From Bacteroidota bacterium (GTDB lineage: Bacteria; Bacteroidota; Bacteroidia; Bacteroidales; Porphyromonadaceae): a DNA stretch of 64,000 nucleotides. The DNA lies in assembly GCA_023395395.1 (NCBI GenBank), contig JAEWZH010000017.1:62001-126000 (forward strand), given 5' to 3'. Within the stretch, counting starts at the first letter, position 1. The number at the start of each line of letters is the position of its first letter. Position numbers and translations under genes: made by a program. This document shows, piece by piece, positions 35,409 to 44,618 of the stretch. The notes below the pieces were generated by a model, which was given only the letters and a program-made list of their open reading frames with translations, ran no database searches and was not told where the DNA came from.

Positions 35409-35506
35409 ATGACCATTTAATATATACTAATTTGACGGTTTAATATATACTAATCGCATCATTTAATATATACTAATTCTCCAATTAGTATATATTAAAT
35501 GGTCAT
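35409..35506. repeat. AT-rich palindromic repeat element, copy 2
   Basis: 98 bases bounded by the same perfect 23-base inverted repeat as copy 1 (35409-35431 against 35484-35506). Between the arms are two direct copies of TTAATATATACTAAT at about 23-base spacing. Right after it lies CCTCTATAGAGAAAGGTCAA, which resembles one unit of the 22-nt arrays. It sits in the 423-base gap between panC and glyS; apart from this and the promoters nothing else is seen there. Confidence 0.85.
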
Positions 35507-35655
35507 GTCCTCTATAGAGAAAGGTCAAGCGTATTACCTATCCGGTTCAGATCTTATACCTATATCGGGGCAAAACGACCACCATACCTGAAATAGCCTC
35601 GGTAATGTATAAAAGTCAATTTGAGGGAAGTGTAGGAGATTCGGGGAGAATTGGG

Positions 35656-35663
35656 TACCTTTG
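35656..35663 (+). promoter_or_regulatory. -7 promoter element for glyS
   Basis: TACCTTTG, 41 bases before the glyS ATG. Confidence 0.6.
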
Positions 35664-35704
35664 TGGCATATAGTGTATTACAGACAGCGTATTAAAGAAA
35701 GGAT

Positions 35705-37252
35705 ATGGCACAGCAAAGTGACGATAATCTATTTAAGAAGATAATAGCTCACTGCAAGGAGTATGGATTTGTATTCCCCTCGTCGGAGATTTACGATGGA
35801 CTAGGGGCGGTATATGACTATGGTCAGAATGGCGTAGAGCTTAAAAATAACATCAAGCGGTACTGGTGGGAGGCAATGACACTACTCAATGAGAATGTGG
35901 TGGGCATCGACTCTGCAATCTTTATGCACCCCACGATTTGGAAGGCTTCAGGACACGTAGATGCTTTTAATGATCCATTGATTGACAATAAAATCTCTAA
36001 GAAGCGCTATCGTGCCGATGTGCTGATGGAAGAGCATCTGGATAAAATCCAAGGGAAAATCACCAAGGAAGTAGAAAAGGCAGCCAAGCGATTTGGGGAT
36101 GCCTTTGACGAAGCACAGTTTCGAGCTACCAATGCTCGCGTGTTACAATATCAGGAGGAGTATGATACCATTCACGCCCGATTCGTCAAGGCGTTGGAGG
36201 AAAATGATCTCCCTGGGCTCAAGCAACTGATCGAGGATTGCGAGATTGTGGATCCGATTAGCGGAAGTAGGGAGTGGACAGATGTCCGTCAGTTCAACCT
36301 GATGTTTGCCACCGAGATGGGCTCTACTGCCGATGGGGCCATGAAGGTGTACCTCCGCCCTGAGACGGCACAAGGTATCTTTGTCAATTACCTCAATGTA
36401 CAGAAGAGTGGTCGCATGAAGATTCCGTTTGGCATTGCTCAGATTGGCAAAGCATTTCGAAATGAGATTGTGGCGCGCCAGTTTATCTTCCGTATGAGAG
36501 AGTTTGAGCAGATGGAGCTACAATTTTTCGTAGCTCCCGGTACGGAGTTGGATTGGTTTGAGACCTGGAAAGAGCGTCGCCTTCGCTGGCATAAGGCTCT
36601 GGGATTAGGAGACGCAAAATATCGCTTCCACGACCATGAGAAACTCGCCCACTACGCCAATGCTGCTACCGACATCGAGTTTGAGATGTCGTTTGGATTC
36701 AAGGAGGTAGAGGGCATACACTCTCGCACCGATTTCGATCTCAGCAGACACGAAGAGTATTCGGGTAAAAAGTTGCGCTACTTCGACCCTGAGCTAGGAG
36801 AGAGCTACGTACCCTACGTCGTGGAGACCTCGATTGGTGTGGATCGGCTCTTCCTCAGTGTCCTATTTGGCAGTTATGAGGAGGAGCAATTGGAAGGCGG
36901 AGAGACCCGAGTGGTGCTCCACCTGCCACCTGCTCTGGCGCCTAAGAAGGTAGCGGTACTTCCGCTCGTACGCAAAGATGGTTTGCCCGAATTGGCAAGG
37001 CAGATTGTGGATGATCTGAAGTTCCACTTCCCATGTGATTATGACGAAAAGGACTCCATCGGCAAGCGCTACCGCCGTCAGGATGCACTGGGTACGCCCT
37101 ATTGTATCACTGTGGACCACGATAGCCTTGAGGATGGGATGGTCACCGTCCGTCATCGTGATAGTATGGAGCAGGAGCGTGTGTCGATAGGCGAGCTTCG
37201 CAGTATGATAGAGGATAGAGTAAGTATGCAATCGCTACTAAGAAAGATATGA
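35705..37252 (+). CDS. glyS: Glycine--tRNA ligase (single-chain alpha2 type)
   Basis: A 515-residue class II synthetase. Motif 1 lies near the N-terminus (VFPSSEIYDG, YDYGQNGVELKNNIK), motif 2 is FRNEIVARQFIFRMREFEQME, which I cite only as FRNEIVARQFIF and REFEQME, and motif 3 is near VVETSIGVDRLFL. The C-terminal anticodon-binding domain starts near PKKVAVLPLVR. The alternative two-subunit glyQ/glyS form is excluded by the single polypeptide. It overlaps the FKBP lipoprotein gene by 4 bases. Confidence 0.96.
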   Translation: MAQQSDDNLFKKIIAHCKEYGFVFPSSEIYDGLGAVYDYGQNGVELKNNIKRYWWEAMTLLNENVVGIDSAIFMHPTIWKASGHVDAFNDPLIDNKISKKRYRADVLMEEHLDKIQGKITKEVEKAAKRFGDAFDEAQFRATNARVLQYQEEYDTIHARFVKALEENDLPGLKQLIEDCEIVDPISGSREWTDVRQFNLMFATEMGSTADGAMKVYLRPETAQGIFVNYLNVQKSGRMKIPFGIAQIGKAFRNEIVARQFIFRMREFEQMELQFFVAPGTELDWFETWKERRLRWHKALGLGDAKYRFHDHEKLAHYANAATDIEFEMSFGFKEVEGIHSRTDFDLSRHEEYSGKKLRYFDPELGESYVPYVVETSIGVDRLFLSVLFGSYEEEQLEGGETRVVLHLPPALAPKKVAVLPLVRKDGLPELARQIVDDLKFHFPCDYDEKDSIGKRYRRQDALGTPYCITVDHDSLEDGMVTVRHRDSMEQERVSIGELRSMIEDRVSMQSLLRKI

Positions 37253-37737
37253 GTAATAAGATAGTTTTGATTTTTGCCTCGGTGGCAATGATGCTGTTCA
37301 CGGTAAGCTGCAATAGTATGCTGGCGCCAGAGGAGAGTCAGTACAAAAAGGACAATGATGCATTTATCGCACAAGTAGATAAGGGGACAGAGTACACCAA
37401 ACTCGTATTTCTCAATGCCTCATATCCGATATATTATAAAGTACTTCAGAAAGGGAGCAGTTCCATCTATCCTTTTCTGGGTAGTACCGTAAAGATGCAA
37501 TTGAGTGGTCGATTGATCTCCGGAGAAGTTTTTCAGGCTGATGGCAAGCTTGATTCCAAGGTGAATGGGTTGATTCCGGGGGTACAATACGCATTGCAGT
37601 CTATGAATGTAGGTGACAAGTGGGAGGTAGTAGTCCCTCAGCAATTAGGCTATGGAGCTTATGCTAAAGGCTATACGATACCCGCCTATTCGACCCTCAT
37701 CTTTACCATCGAATTACTTGAAGTGACAGAACAATGA
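37249..37737 (+). CDS. FKBP-type peptidyl-prolyl isomerase lipoprotein
   Basis: A 162-residue lipoprotein (signal with FTVSC lipobox, Cys about 21). The FKBP core is at about 75-160: VKMQLSGRLISGEVFQ, IPGVQYALQSMNVGDKWEV and LGYGAYAKGYTIPAYSTLIF. It should assist folding of exported proteins at the envelope. The start overlaps the stop of glyS (ATGA) and its stop overlaps surE, so the three are coupled. Confidence 0.88.
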   Translation: MSNKIVLIFASVAMMLFTVSCNSMLAPEESQYKKDNDAFIAQVDKGTEYTKLVFLNASYPIYYKVLQKGSSSIYPFLGSTVKMQLSGRLISGEVFQADGKLDSKVNGLIPGVQYALQSMNVGDKWEVVVPQQLGYGAYAKGYTIPAYSTLIFTIELLEVTEQ

Positions 37738-38501
37738 CATCCAAACGACCATTAATACTCGTCAGTAATGACGACGGTGTATTTGCCAAGGGACTGGAGG
37801 AGCTTTACACCGCACTTAGAGACTTGGGTGATATTGTAGTGATTGCGCCAGATGGCCCCAGAAGTGGGACATCGAGTGCGATAACTACCTCGGTGCCTAT
37901 TCACTACAATCTGGTGCATACCGAGCCTGGGCTTACGATTTATAGCTGTAGCGGTACGCCTGCCGATTGTGTAAAGTTGGCACTCAATGAGATTGTCCCG
38001 GTCTTGCCTGACCTTGTTGTGGCAGGTATCAATCATGGGGGCAACCAAGGTATTGCCGTAAACTACTCAGGCACCCTCGGCGCAGCTATCGAGGGTACGA
38101 TTTTTAGTATTCCTTCCTTTGCAGTGTCGTTGATGGATGGCAAGCAGGAGAGTGATTATCTCGCCAGCTGTCGCTTCGCTCGCAGTATTGCGCGCAAAAT
38201 ACTCAAGGAGGGGCTACCCAAGGGCGTTTACCTCAATGTCAATGTGCCCAATGTGCCTGAGGTACGCGGATTGAGAGTTTGCAGCCAAGCAGAGGGCAGA
38301 TATGTAGGTGAATATGTCAAGCAGACTACTCCTACCGGGCGAGATGTCTATTGGCTTTCGGGCGAGATTAAACTATCCGAACCAATCAATCAAAACTGGG
38401 ATGTACAGCTCCTTGGCAAGGGATACGCCACCCTAGTGCCATGTAATATAGATGTCACCGATTACGAATTTATACAGAATATAAAGCATTGGGACGAATG
38501 A
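37734..38501 (+). CDS. surE: 5'/3'-nucleotidase SurE
   Basis: A 255-residue metal-dependent nucleotidase. The N-terminal ILVSNDDGVFAKGL carries the Asp-Asp metal ligands; DGPRSGTSSAI and the VVAGINHGGNQG loop with the Asn/His site follow. It removes phosphate from nucleoside monophosphates in stationary phase or stress. It is followed by lpxB after 1 base. Confidence 0.95.
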   Translation: MTSKRPLILVSNDDGVFAKGLEELYTALRDLGDIVVIAPDGPRSGTSSAITTSVPIHYNLVHTEPGLTIYSCSGTPADCVKLALNEIVPVLPDLVVAGINHGGNQGIAVNYSGTLGAAIEGTIFSIPSFAVSLMDGKQESDYLASCRFARSIARKILKEGLPKGVYLNVNVPNVPEVRGLRVCSQAEGRYVGEYVKQTTPTGRDVYWLSGEIKLSEPINQNWDVQLLGKGYATLVPCNIDVTDYEFIQNIKHWDE

Positions 38502-38502
38502 T

Positions 38503-39609
38503 ATGAGGTATTTCTTCGTGGCTGGTGAAGCGAGTGGAGATCTCCACGCCTCCACGGTGATGCAAGCTCTGTCTGCACTAGATGCCAATGCAGACTTCGC
38601 CTATATGGGTGGGGCAAAGATGAGGGCTCTTGGAGGCGACTGCGTAGTCGCCTCTGAGAGCCTTGCCTATATGGGGGTCTTGGATGTGGTAAAGAATATC
38701 ACAAAGATACAGCAGGCGGCGAGCAAGGTACAGGAGGGACTATTGCGATACCGCCCCGATGTCGTGGTATGTGTCGATTATGCTGGGTTTTGTTTCCGCT
38801 ATATCCTCCCTTTTGTAAGGGAAAAGCTCTCCAATACCAAGATAGTTTACTATATCCCACCCAAGGTGTGGGCGTGGAAAAAAGGGCGCATCAAGACGCT
38901 TCGAAGCCATACCGACTTGATACTCTCTATCTTCCCTTTTGAGATTCCTTTCTTTAGACAGCATCAATTGCCCCAAGTGCGATATGTAGGCAATCCTTCG
39001 CTTGAAGAAGTCGATGAGTACCTCCGAATGGCTATCCCGAGAGAAGAGCAACCCTATATAGCACTACTACCAGGGAGTCGTCGCTCCGAGGTGACACAAA
39101 ATCTACCTACGATGCTTAGAGTAGCCCGGAGCTTCCCCGATATGCAAATCAAGATAGCGGGCACTACCGCCCTACCGACAGAGGTATATGGTGAGCTAGA
39201 GGATAGAGAGCAGCTCATTATCGGTGATACCTACGGCGTCCTACGCGGTGCTAGAGCCGCTCTAGTCACCAGCGGTACCGCTACCCTCGAAACTGCACTG
39301 ATAGGGACACCGCAGGTGGTGTGCTATGCTCATACCGCCGGCAAGCTCGCCAACTTTGTCTTCGAGCGTTTTTTCTCCACGCCATTCATTTCACTCGTCA
39401 ATCTAGTGGCAGAGAAAGAGGTGGTGCAAGAGCTTTATGGAGGTCTTTTCCAAGAAGACAAAATCTGGGGTGCACTCAGTCCGCTACTCTCCGATAGTTA
39501 TCAACGAGCTCAGATGATGGAGGGCTATAGAGAGGTCCGAGAGAAGCTACAGACAGAGTGCCCTTCATCCACAGAGACTGCCAAGGCTATTTTTGACTTA
39601 AAACGATAA
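38503..39609 (+). CDS. lpxB: Lipid-A-disaccharide synthase
   Basis: A 368-residue GT19 glycosyltransferase that joins UDP-diacylglucosamine and lipid X on the inner membrane during lipid A synthesis. Motifs: FVAGEASGDLHAS, MGGAKMRALGGD, IVYYIPPKVWAWKKGR, LLPGSRRSEV and TSGTATLETALIGTPQVV. The normal length and the surE-lpxB order are typical for Bacteroidota. It is followed by a lipoprotein gene 8 bases later. Confidence 0.96.
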   Translation: MRYFFVAGEASGDLHASTVMQALSALDANADFAYMGGAKMRALGGDCVVASESLAYMGVLDVVKNITKIQQAASKVQEGLLRYRPDVVVCVDYAGFCFRYILPFVREKLSNTKIVYYIPPKVWAWKKGRIKTLRSHTDLILSIFPFEIPFFRQHQLPQVRYVGNPSLEEVDEYLRMAIPREEQPYIALLPGSRRSEVTQNLPTMLRVARSFPDMQIKIAGTTALPTEVYGELEDREQLIIGDTYGVLRGARAALVTSGTATLETALIGTPQVVCYAHTAGKLANFVFERFFSTPFISLVNLVAEKEVVQELYGGLFQEDKIWGALSPLLSDSYQRAQMMEGYREVREKLQTECPSSTETAKAIFDLKR

Positions 39610-39617
39610 TACCTTCT

Positions 39618-40754
39618 ATGAGAAAAACCATGATGCTCCTCTCTTCAGTAGTCGTACTACTGCTCATTGCTTGTGGAGGAGAAAAGCAAGAACAAGCAAC
39701 GGTAAAGAGTGATAAGCTACAGGTAGCAGTATTCCAAGGTCACGGAGGCTCTGAGACCTGCGTATGGGAGGCTATGGCAGCAGTGGAGATGGATGCTGCC
39801 CTCGAGGCTCGCCTGCTCACCACCAAAGATATCGCCGATGGCAAGCTCTCCGAGATAGATGTGCTCATCGTACCGGGTGGAGGCGGTAGCCGACAGTACC
39901 TCAATATGGGCTCCACCGGGCGAGAGGCAGTACAGCAGTTTGTCCGTGATGGCGGTGGCTATGTAGGCATCTGTGCCGGTGCTTACCTCATCACCGATAC
40001 TCCAGAGTATGCTTCACTGGCAATGAGTGGTGCCGAAGCACACGATATCGAACACGACAATCGTGGGCGAGGTATCGCCAAAGTCACACTGACAGAAGAT
40101 GGCAGGGGACTTTTCCCAGAGGTCGCAGATCAAGATACGCTATATATAATGTACTATGAGGGTCCGGTGGTACTGCCCAATCCTGATAGTAATACCAAGT
40201 ACACCAGCTTCGCCACCATGGAGAGCGATGTGCATGTAGAGGGCAATGCCCCCGCAGATATGACCAACGGTAAGAGCTTTCTCTATATCGCGGAGTATGG
40301 CAAGGGCAAGACTGCTTCTGTAGTAGGTCATCCGGAAGCTACCCCGGGGATGCAGTGGATGATCTCAAAGATGGTGCACAAGGTGTCTCCTAGAGCAGTG
40401 GAGCCACGACTCAATAGGAAGTTTATCGATCCTTCTAAGTTTGGACAAGAGATACTGATGACTGCAGAGCGTCGCCAAAAGGAGAGTGAGAGCTTCCAGA
40501 CTTTTCTCTACGGAAACGACGAAGCACAACTCCTCGCTCTCGACTGGCTGATGCAAAATAATTCGTGGGACGCCAAACGCTGGATTCAGGGGCTACTCTT
40601 CGACAAACGCCCCGAGATGCGCCGTTCTGTAGCCCATTGGCTCGGCTGGTCACTTTACCGTATGTATCTCCCAGACCTACAGATAGCGCACGACAAAGAG
40701 AACGACCCGGAAGTCAAAGCTGAGATGGCTAGAGCCATAGAGCAGCTAAAGTAA
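39618..40754 (+). CDS. BPL_N domain lipoprotein (class I glutamine amidotransferase-like fold)
   Basis: A 378-residue lipoprotein (signal with LLLIAC, Cys about 19). Residues about 33-265 form a BPL_N/GATase1-like domain with VLIVPGGGGSRQYL and a nucleophile elbow GICAGAYL (Cys intact, about residue 121). A C-terminal about 100-residue helical part is HEAT-like. BPL_N is named from the biotin-protein-ligase N-terminus; this is not a biotin ligase. The reaction is unknown. It probably shares the glyS-lpxB transcript. Confidence 0.8.
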   Translation: MRKTMMLLSSVVVLLLIACGGEKQEQATVKSDKLQVAVFQGHGGSETCVWEAMAAVEMDAALEARLLTTKDIADGKLSEIDVLIVPGGGGSRQYLNMGSTGREAVQQFVRDGGGYVGICAGAYLITDTPEYASLAMSGAEAHDIEHDNRGRGIAKVTLTEDGRGLFPEVADQDTLYIMYYEGPVVLPNPDSNTKYTSFATMESDVHVEGNAPADMTNGKSFLYIAEYGKGKTASVVGHPEATPGMQWMISKMVHKVSPRAVEPRLNRKFIDPSKFGQEILMTAERRQKESESFQTFLYGNDEAQLLALDWLMQNNSWDAKRWIQGLLFDKRPEMRRSVAHWLGWSLYRMYLPDLQIAHDKENDPEVKAEMARAIEQLK

Positions 40755-40839
40755 TTTGAGATTTTCACGCTAAACAATCCTTTGTACTTATCCGTTATGT
40801 AAATACTAGTGTATTACAAATAATAGGAGATAAGAAAAT

Positions 40840-41238
40840 ATGATGAAGGATATGTTCCATGAAAACCGTAGCAAGTACGATTTTGACGAAACGATAGAGA
40901 GATTGGAAGAGATAGTCTCCAGCAAGGGTTGGCGCATCACTTACACCCACGACATGCAGGAGACCATGACCAAAAATGGCTACTCCGTCCTACCTGTCAA
41001 GGTGGTAGAGCTCTGTAACCCAGCGTATGCCAGCCGTATACTCTCTGACGATACCCTGCGTATTTATTCCAACATGATGCCCTGTCGTATCTCGGTCTAT
41101 GAGAAATCAGATGGATACGCCTACATATCACGCATGAATAATGGTGCCATGGCAGGCATGATTGGTGGCGTAGTAGAGGAGGTAATGAGTGGTGCTTACC
41201 AAGATGCGGAAGCCTTTGTAGCTGAACTATCTGAGTAG
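40840..41238 (+). CDS. DUF302 family protein
   Basis: A 132-residue soluble protein with the DUF302 pattern: FDETIERLEEIVSSKGWRI near the N-terminus and later KVVELCNPAYASRILSDD, then MPCRISVYEKSDGYAYISRM. Function unknown; the fold suggests small-ligand or metal binding. No signal peptide. It stands 85 bases after the BPL_N gene and ends before a perfect hairpin. Confidence 0.85.
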   Translation: MMKDMFHENRSKYDFDETIERLEEIVSSKGWRITYTHDMQETMTKNGYSVLPVKVVELCNPAYASRILSDDTLRIYSNMMPCRISVYEKSDGYAYISRMNNGAMAGMIGGVVEEVMSGAYQDAEAFVAELSE

Positions 41239-41261
41239 TTCCTCTTCTCCCTCTTTCGTGC

Positions 41262-41300
41262 GCATACCCCCTCTGTAGAGAGTCTACAGAGGGGGTATGC
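41262..41300. terminator. Perfect 18-bp hairpin after the DUF302 gene
   Basis: GCATACCCCCTCTGTAGA (41262-41279) pairs perfectly with 41283-41300 around a 3-base GAG loop. There is no T tract after it, so it may be a terminator of the U-poor type or an mRNA-stabilising stem. The remaining gap to 41628 holds the promoter below and nothing else supported. Confidence 0.6.
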
Positions 41301-41371
41301 ATGTTTGAAAAGGGGACAAATCAAGTGGACTGAAATCGAAAGGCTCCTTACTGAAATATTTTTAAGGGATA

Positions 41372-41402
41372 TTGCAAATAATAAAAAAAATAAGTACGTT
41401 TG
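41372..41402 (+). promoter_or_regulatory. Promoter for the BACON-protease locus
   Basis: -33 TTG (41372-41374), 20 bases, -7 TACGTTTG (41395-41402). It leaves a leader of about 220 bases before the first BACON gene. Confidence 0.65.
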
Positions 41403-41627
41403 CAAAAGGAAATCAGATCTTATCTATGACCCTTTTTGTGACGCTTCCTATGGTCGCGATGAAATTTGGCTTAAGAGGATCAATGAGAACTAGTTGGGAT
41501 ATATTTGCTTTTGCTACAGAGCAATCCCTTTTGTAAAAGTCATGCAGACATAGAGCGGGGAGTCACATTACTCTCCCCCTGCCACCCTTATATACACATT
41601 GTGGTCGTTTTTAAATATTAACAAATT

Positions 41628-43115
41628 ATGGTACGTAAAATGTTTAGATTGTCATTGTTGGTCGTCGTAGGATTACTATCCTCTTGCAACCAATCAATGC
41701 TTGATGAACCATTTTTTCGTTTGGAAGAAGGAGTATCATCTACAATAACTGTAGAGGCGACGTCTTCGAAACGAGAAGTTGGTTTTGAAACCAATCAAAG
41801 TAAGATCGAAACTTACAGCAATGCTACTTGGTTGGAGGTCACACAGACTTCGGCAACCTCACTGCTAATTACTACTCAGCCCAATCTAGGGTCTGCAAAG
41901 CGTATTGCCGAGATTACGGTATTTGCCGGTAGTCTTGAGCGCAAACTGCATGTAGAACAAGCGGGAGCATCTACGGCAGTCTCTTTGGATGAAGCTACGT
42001 TTGACTATGGTCCATGGGAAGAAACCTATGAAATCTCTGTGACCACTATAAGTGAAGACTGGTCGATTACTGTGCCAGACGACTCTTGGGTAAAAGTGAC
42101 GGCTGAGCCATATCTCAAGCGCTTCCTTCTCCATGTAGCGGAGAATCGTGATTTTGACCCCCGTACTATCGAACTCAGCCTCAAACACCCTGGAGGGGCA
42201 ATTCCCCTTACAATCAAGCAGGAGGGTGCTCTGAAGTATATCACACCTTTCTTTGAGTGGGGTAAGGACTTTGAGAGCTTTGACAATGGCGAAAAGGCTC
42301 GTCGCAGTATCTTTGTGGAAGGGCCTTCGTATGCGACACAGGTGGCTTCTGCTCAGCCATTCTACATCTATGAGACAAAGGCGAGACTTTTCCCTTTTGT
42401 GAAATATGAGATGCAGGATCTCGCTGGGCGTTTCATGTTCCGTACGATACTCCTTCCGGCAAACTCTCAAGTTGTTCGCAATCCTGAATTTGAGGATTTC
42501 CTGAAGAGTGAAGGATTTAAGCTCGTCCTCAATGATAACTCAGAGGCAGAAAATTACACTAAGGTATTTGAGAATCAAGAGAGGAAAGTTACTGCCGTCA
42601 TTGTCGTTAAGGGCGATCAGGCGGAGCTAATCTTTACGCCTATCATCGATCAGCCTCAGGCTTATCCTACATTTAAATCCATCTCTCTCGGATTCACTGA
42701 TTTCTACAATGCGACTTTTGAAGATGTACAAGCGTATGAAGAGTCTGTAGGTGGACAATATTCATTTAACTGGTCTGCTATCTACAAGCGCCAGTCCGGT
42801 GCCCAGATAGAGATATTCCTTAGTCCATCCCCAATCTATGCACGTGGCTATGTATTCTCGAAATCTAAGCTCGTCCAGACCATTTTCTTTGCTGATAGAC
42901 TGGATGTCGGGATGTATCAATATGGAAATATCTACTTTCTTACTAAGGAGTTGAAAGACCTTTTGGCTCAGGAAGGGTATCTCCTTTACGAAATAGACAT
43001 GAAGACGAGTACATACACGTATGTTCACCTCGAAAAACGTGTTGCGCTTAAATTTTACTATGGAAAGTGGAATGGTGAGGGTGTCCTTGCATACAATGTT
43101 ATTCCAATCGGATGA
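41628..43115 (+). CDS. BACON-domain lipoprotein 1 of 3
   Basis: A 495-residue lipoprotein (LLSSC lipobox, Cys about 20). Two BACON beta-sandwich domains follow, at about 35-112 (SNATWLEVTQ) and 115-200 (DDSWVKVTA, then IKQEG). The C-terminal about 290 residues form two similar halves (see the paralogs), each with a segment like VQAYEESVGGQYSF and a LLAQEGYLL or FLKSEGFKL motif. BACON domains often bind carbohydrate or mucin. The gene is the first of three tandem paralogs. An ATG at 41640 (MFRLS) is an alternative start. Confidence 0.8.
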   Translation: MVRKMFRLSLLVVVGLLSSCNQSMLDEPFFRLEEGVSSTITVEATSSKREVGFETNQSKIETYSNATWLEVTQTSATSLLITTQPNLGSAKRIAEITVFAGSLERKLHVEQAGASTAVSLDEATFDYGPWEETYEISVTTISEDWSITVPDDSWVKVTAEPYLKRFLLHVAENRDFDPRTIELSLKHPGGAIPLTIKQEGALKYITPFFEWGKDFESFDNGEKARRSIFVEGPSYATQVASAQPFYIYETKARLFPFVKYEMQDLAGRFMFRTILLPANSQVVRNPEFEDFLKSEGFKLVLNDNSEAENYTKVFENQERKVTAVIVVKGDQAELIFTPIIDQPQAYPTFKSISLGFTDFYNATFEDVQAYEESVGGQYSFNWSAIYKRQSGAQIEIFLSPSPIYARGYVFSKSKLVQTIFFADRLDVGMYQYGNIYFLTKELKDLLAQEGYLLYEIDMKTSTYTYVHLEKRVALKFYYGKWNGEGVLAYNVIPIG

Positions 43116-43132
43116 TTAAATTTTGCACTATC

Positions 43133-44560
43133 ATGAAGAATATATTATTATCAATAGTATTTGGGGCACTTCTTTTTGCTGTGGCAGGCTGCTACAAATA
43201 CCAAGAAGCTACCCCTGAAACGCTCGAAGTCTCTACTAAGACTCTTGATGCGCCAGCAGAAGGCAAGACATTTGTCGTGAAAATCCAATCCGGAAGCGGA
43301 AACTGGAAGGCAATGTCTGAGGCCTCTTGGATTAGTACATTTAACGATAACTCCGAGCTCAAGATTGTGGCAGAGCCTAATAACGTGCCTCTGGGACGTC
43401 AAGCTCTCGTCAAGGTCATAGCTTCTGGAATAGTCAGAGAGATTACTGTTTCACAGGTAGGTGTAAATGCTTCTGCTGATTTCCATCCCGGTGATATGAC
43501 TGTGGATCAGTACGGAGGAGACTTTTTCTTCTACGTCACTTCCAACACACCTGCTTGGACTGCAAAAAGTGACGCCGAGTGGGTCAATGCTGTAGCTAAT
43601 TACTCTAAGCGTAGAGTAGACCTCTCAGTGGATACAAATGACAGTACCACACCTCGTGAGGCCACAATCACAATATTTGATGGCGCGGTCGAACTAGGTA
43701 CATTTAAGCTCGTACAAGAAGGGGTCCAGCTCTTTATCCTCCCATTCACCAAGTTTTTGTCTAATCCTTATGAAGTAGAGGCATACGAAAAAAGTAGACA
43801 TAGTACGCTGGTAAAAATCCCCGATGGTTTTGTAAACTCTTCCACTTACGGATTTAGAACCCTTAGTCCACTCTTTCCAAGTGTAGAGTACACCTTTGCC
43901 AACAACCAGTATATAGAGGCAAAATTGTACCCTGCTAGTGATGAAACCATCACGGATGATGTGCAAAAGGGAGAACTGATCGATTTCCTGAAGAGCAAAG
44001 ACTTCCTCTTTGACTTTGGAAGTATCTATGTACAGCCAGATATCAATATGGAGGTGACTCTGACTCCACCTAAAAATGGTCGTCCGGCTCATCTTTACTT
44101 CCGTTTCCTCCCAGAGCAGCCGGAAGGGATGCCTGTTTTCAGTGAATTTCCTTATGGGTGTCTTGACTTCCAGCCTGGGGACGAGGATAAGATTTATGCA
44201 TACGAGAAAGCTCATGGCGGGACTTATGTCCCAGAGTTAAGTAAGCCTAATGAACTTTATTTCAAGACTGAACCGCCTGCTCTTTACCGCTTGTACTATC
44301 TTGGGGATCAGTCGGTACAGGCTTTTGATGACTATCGCTATGCTTTCTTCTTCCACAAAGGCACACCGTACCTTACCCGTGAATTCCGTAAGATGCTTGC
44401 AGAAGAAGGGTTTGTGATGATAGTTAAGATTGATTTTATCAATCTGTATAAGTACAGAAACGATGAAAAGAAGATTATCTTGGATGTTTGGATTCGCAAC
44501 GAGAAAGTCGGTGACGAAAATAAGCAAATCGTTCGCTTTAACACTCACAAAATTTCATAA
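43133..44560 (+). CDS. BACON-domain lipoprotein 2 of 3
   Basis: About 475 residues with a FAVAGC lipobox. BACON domains are at about 25-108 (ASWISTF, then ITVSQVG) and 112-200 (SDAEWVNAV, then KLVQEG), followed by the two-part C-terminal region (FTKFLSNPYEVEAYEKSR and later KIYAYEKAHGGTY; FLKSKDF and MLAEEGFVMI). It is paralogous to both neighbours across the full length. ATG 43133 (MKNILLS) is preferred, as it gives a proper lipoprotein signal; an ATG at 43112 overlapping the previous stop (ATGA) is possible. Confidence 0.8.
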   Translation: MKNILLSIVFGALLFAVAGCYKYQEATPETLEVSTKTLDAPAEGKTFVVKIQSGSGNWKAMSEASWISTFNDNSELKIVAEPNNVPLGRQALVKVIASGIVREITVSQVGVNASADFHPGDMTVDQYGGDFFFYVTSNTPAWTAKSDAEWVNAVANYSKRRVDLSVDTNDSTTPREATITIFDGAVELGTFKLVQEGVQLFILPFTKFLSNPYEVEAYEKSRHSTLVKIPDGFVNSSTYGFRTLSPLFPSVEYTFANNQYIEAKLYPASDETITDDVQKGELIDFLKSKDFLFDFGSIYVQPDINMEVTLTPPKNGRPAHLYFRFLPEQPEGMPVFSEFPYGCLDFQPGDEDKIYAYEKAHGGTYVPELSKPNELYFKTEPPALYRLYYLGDQSVQAFDDYRYAFFFHKGTPYLTREFRKMLAEEGFVMIVKIDFINLYKYRNDEKKIILDVWIRNEKVGDENKQIVRFNTHKIS

Positions 44561-44618
44561 TCTGTTGTTGAGTCTATCTAATCGTCACTGTAAGAAAAAA
44601 AAATAAAAGTAAACTGCG

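Noticed and set aside
41305..41493. A 62-codon open frame before the BACON locus
   Set aside because: It contains the promoter for the locus and its sequence is low complexity with no start context.
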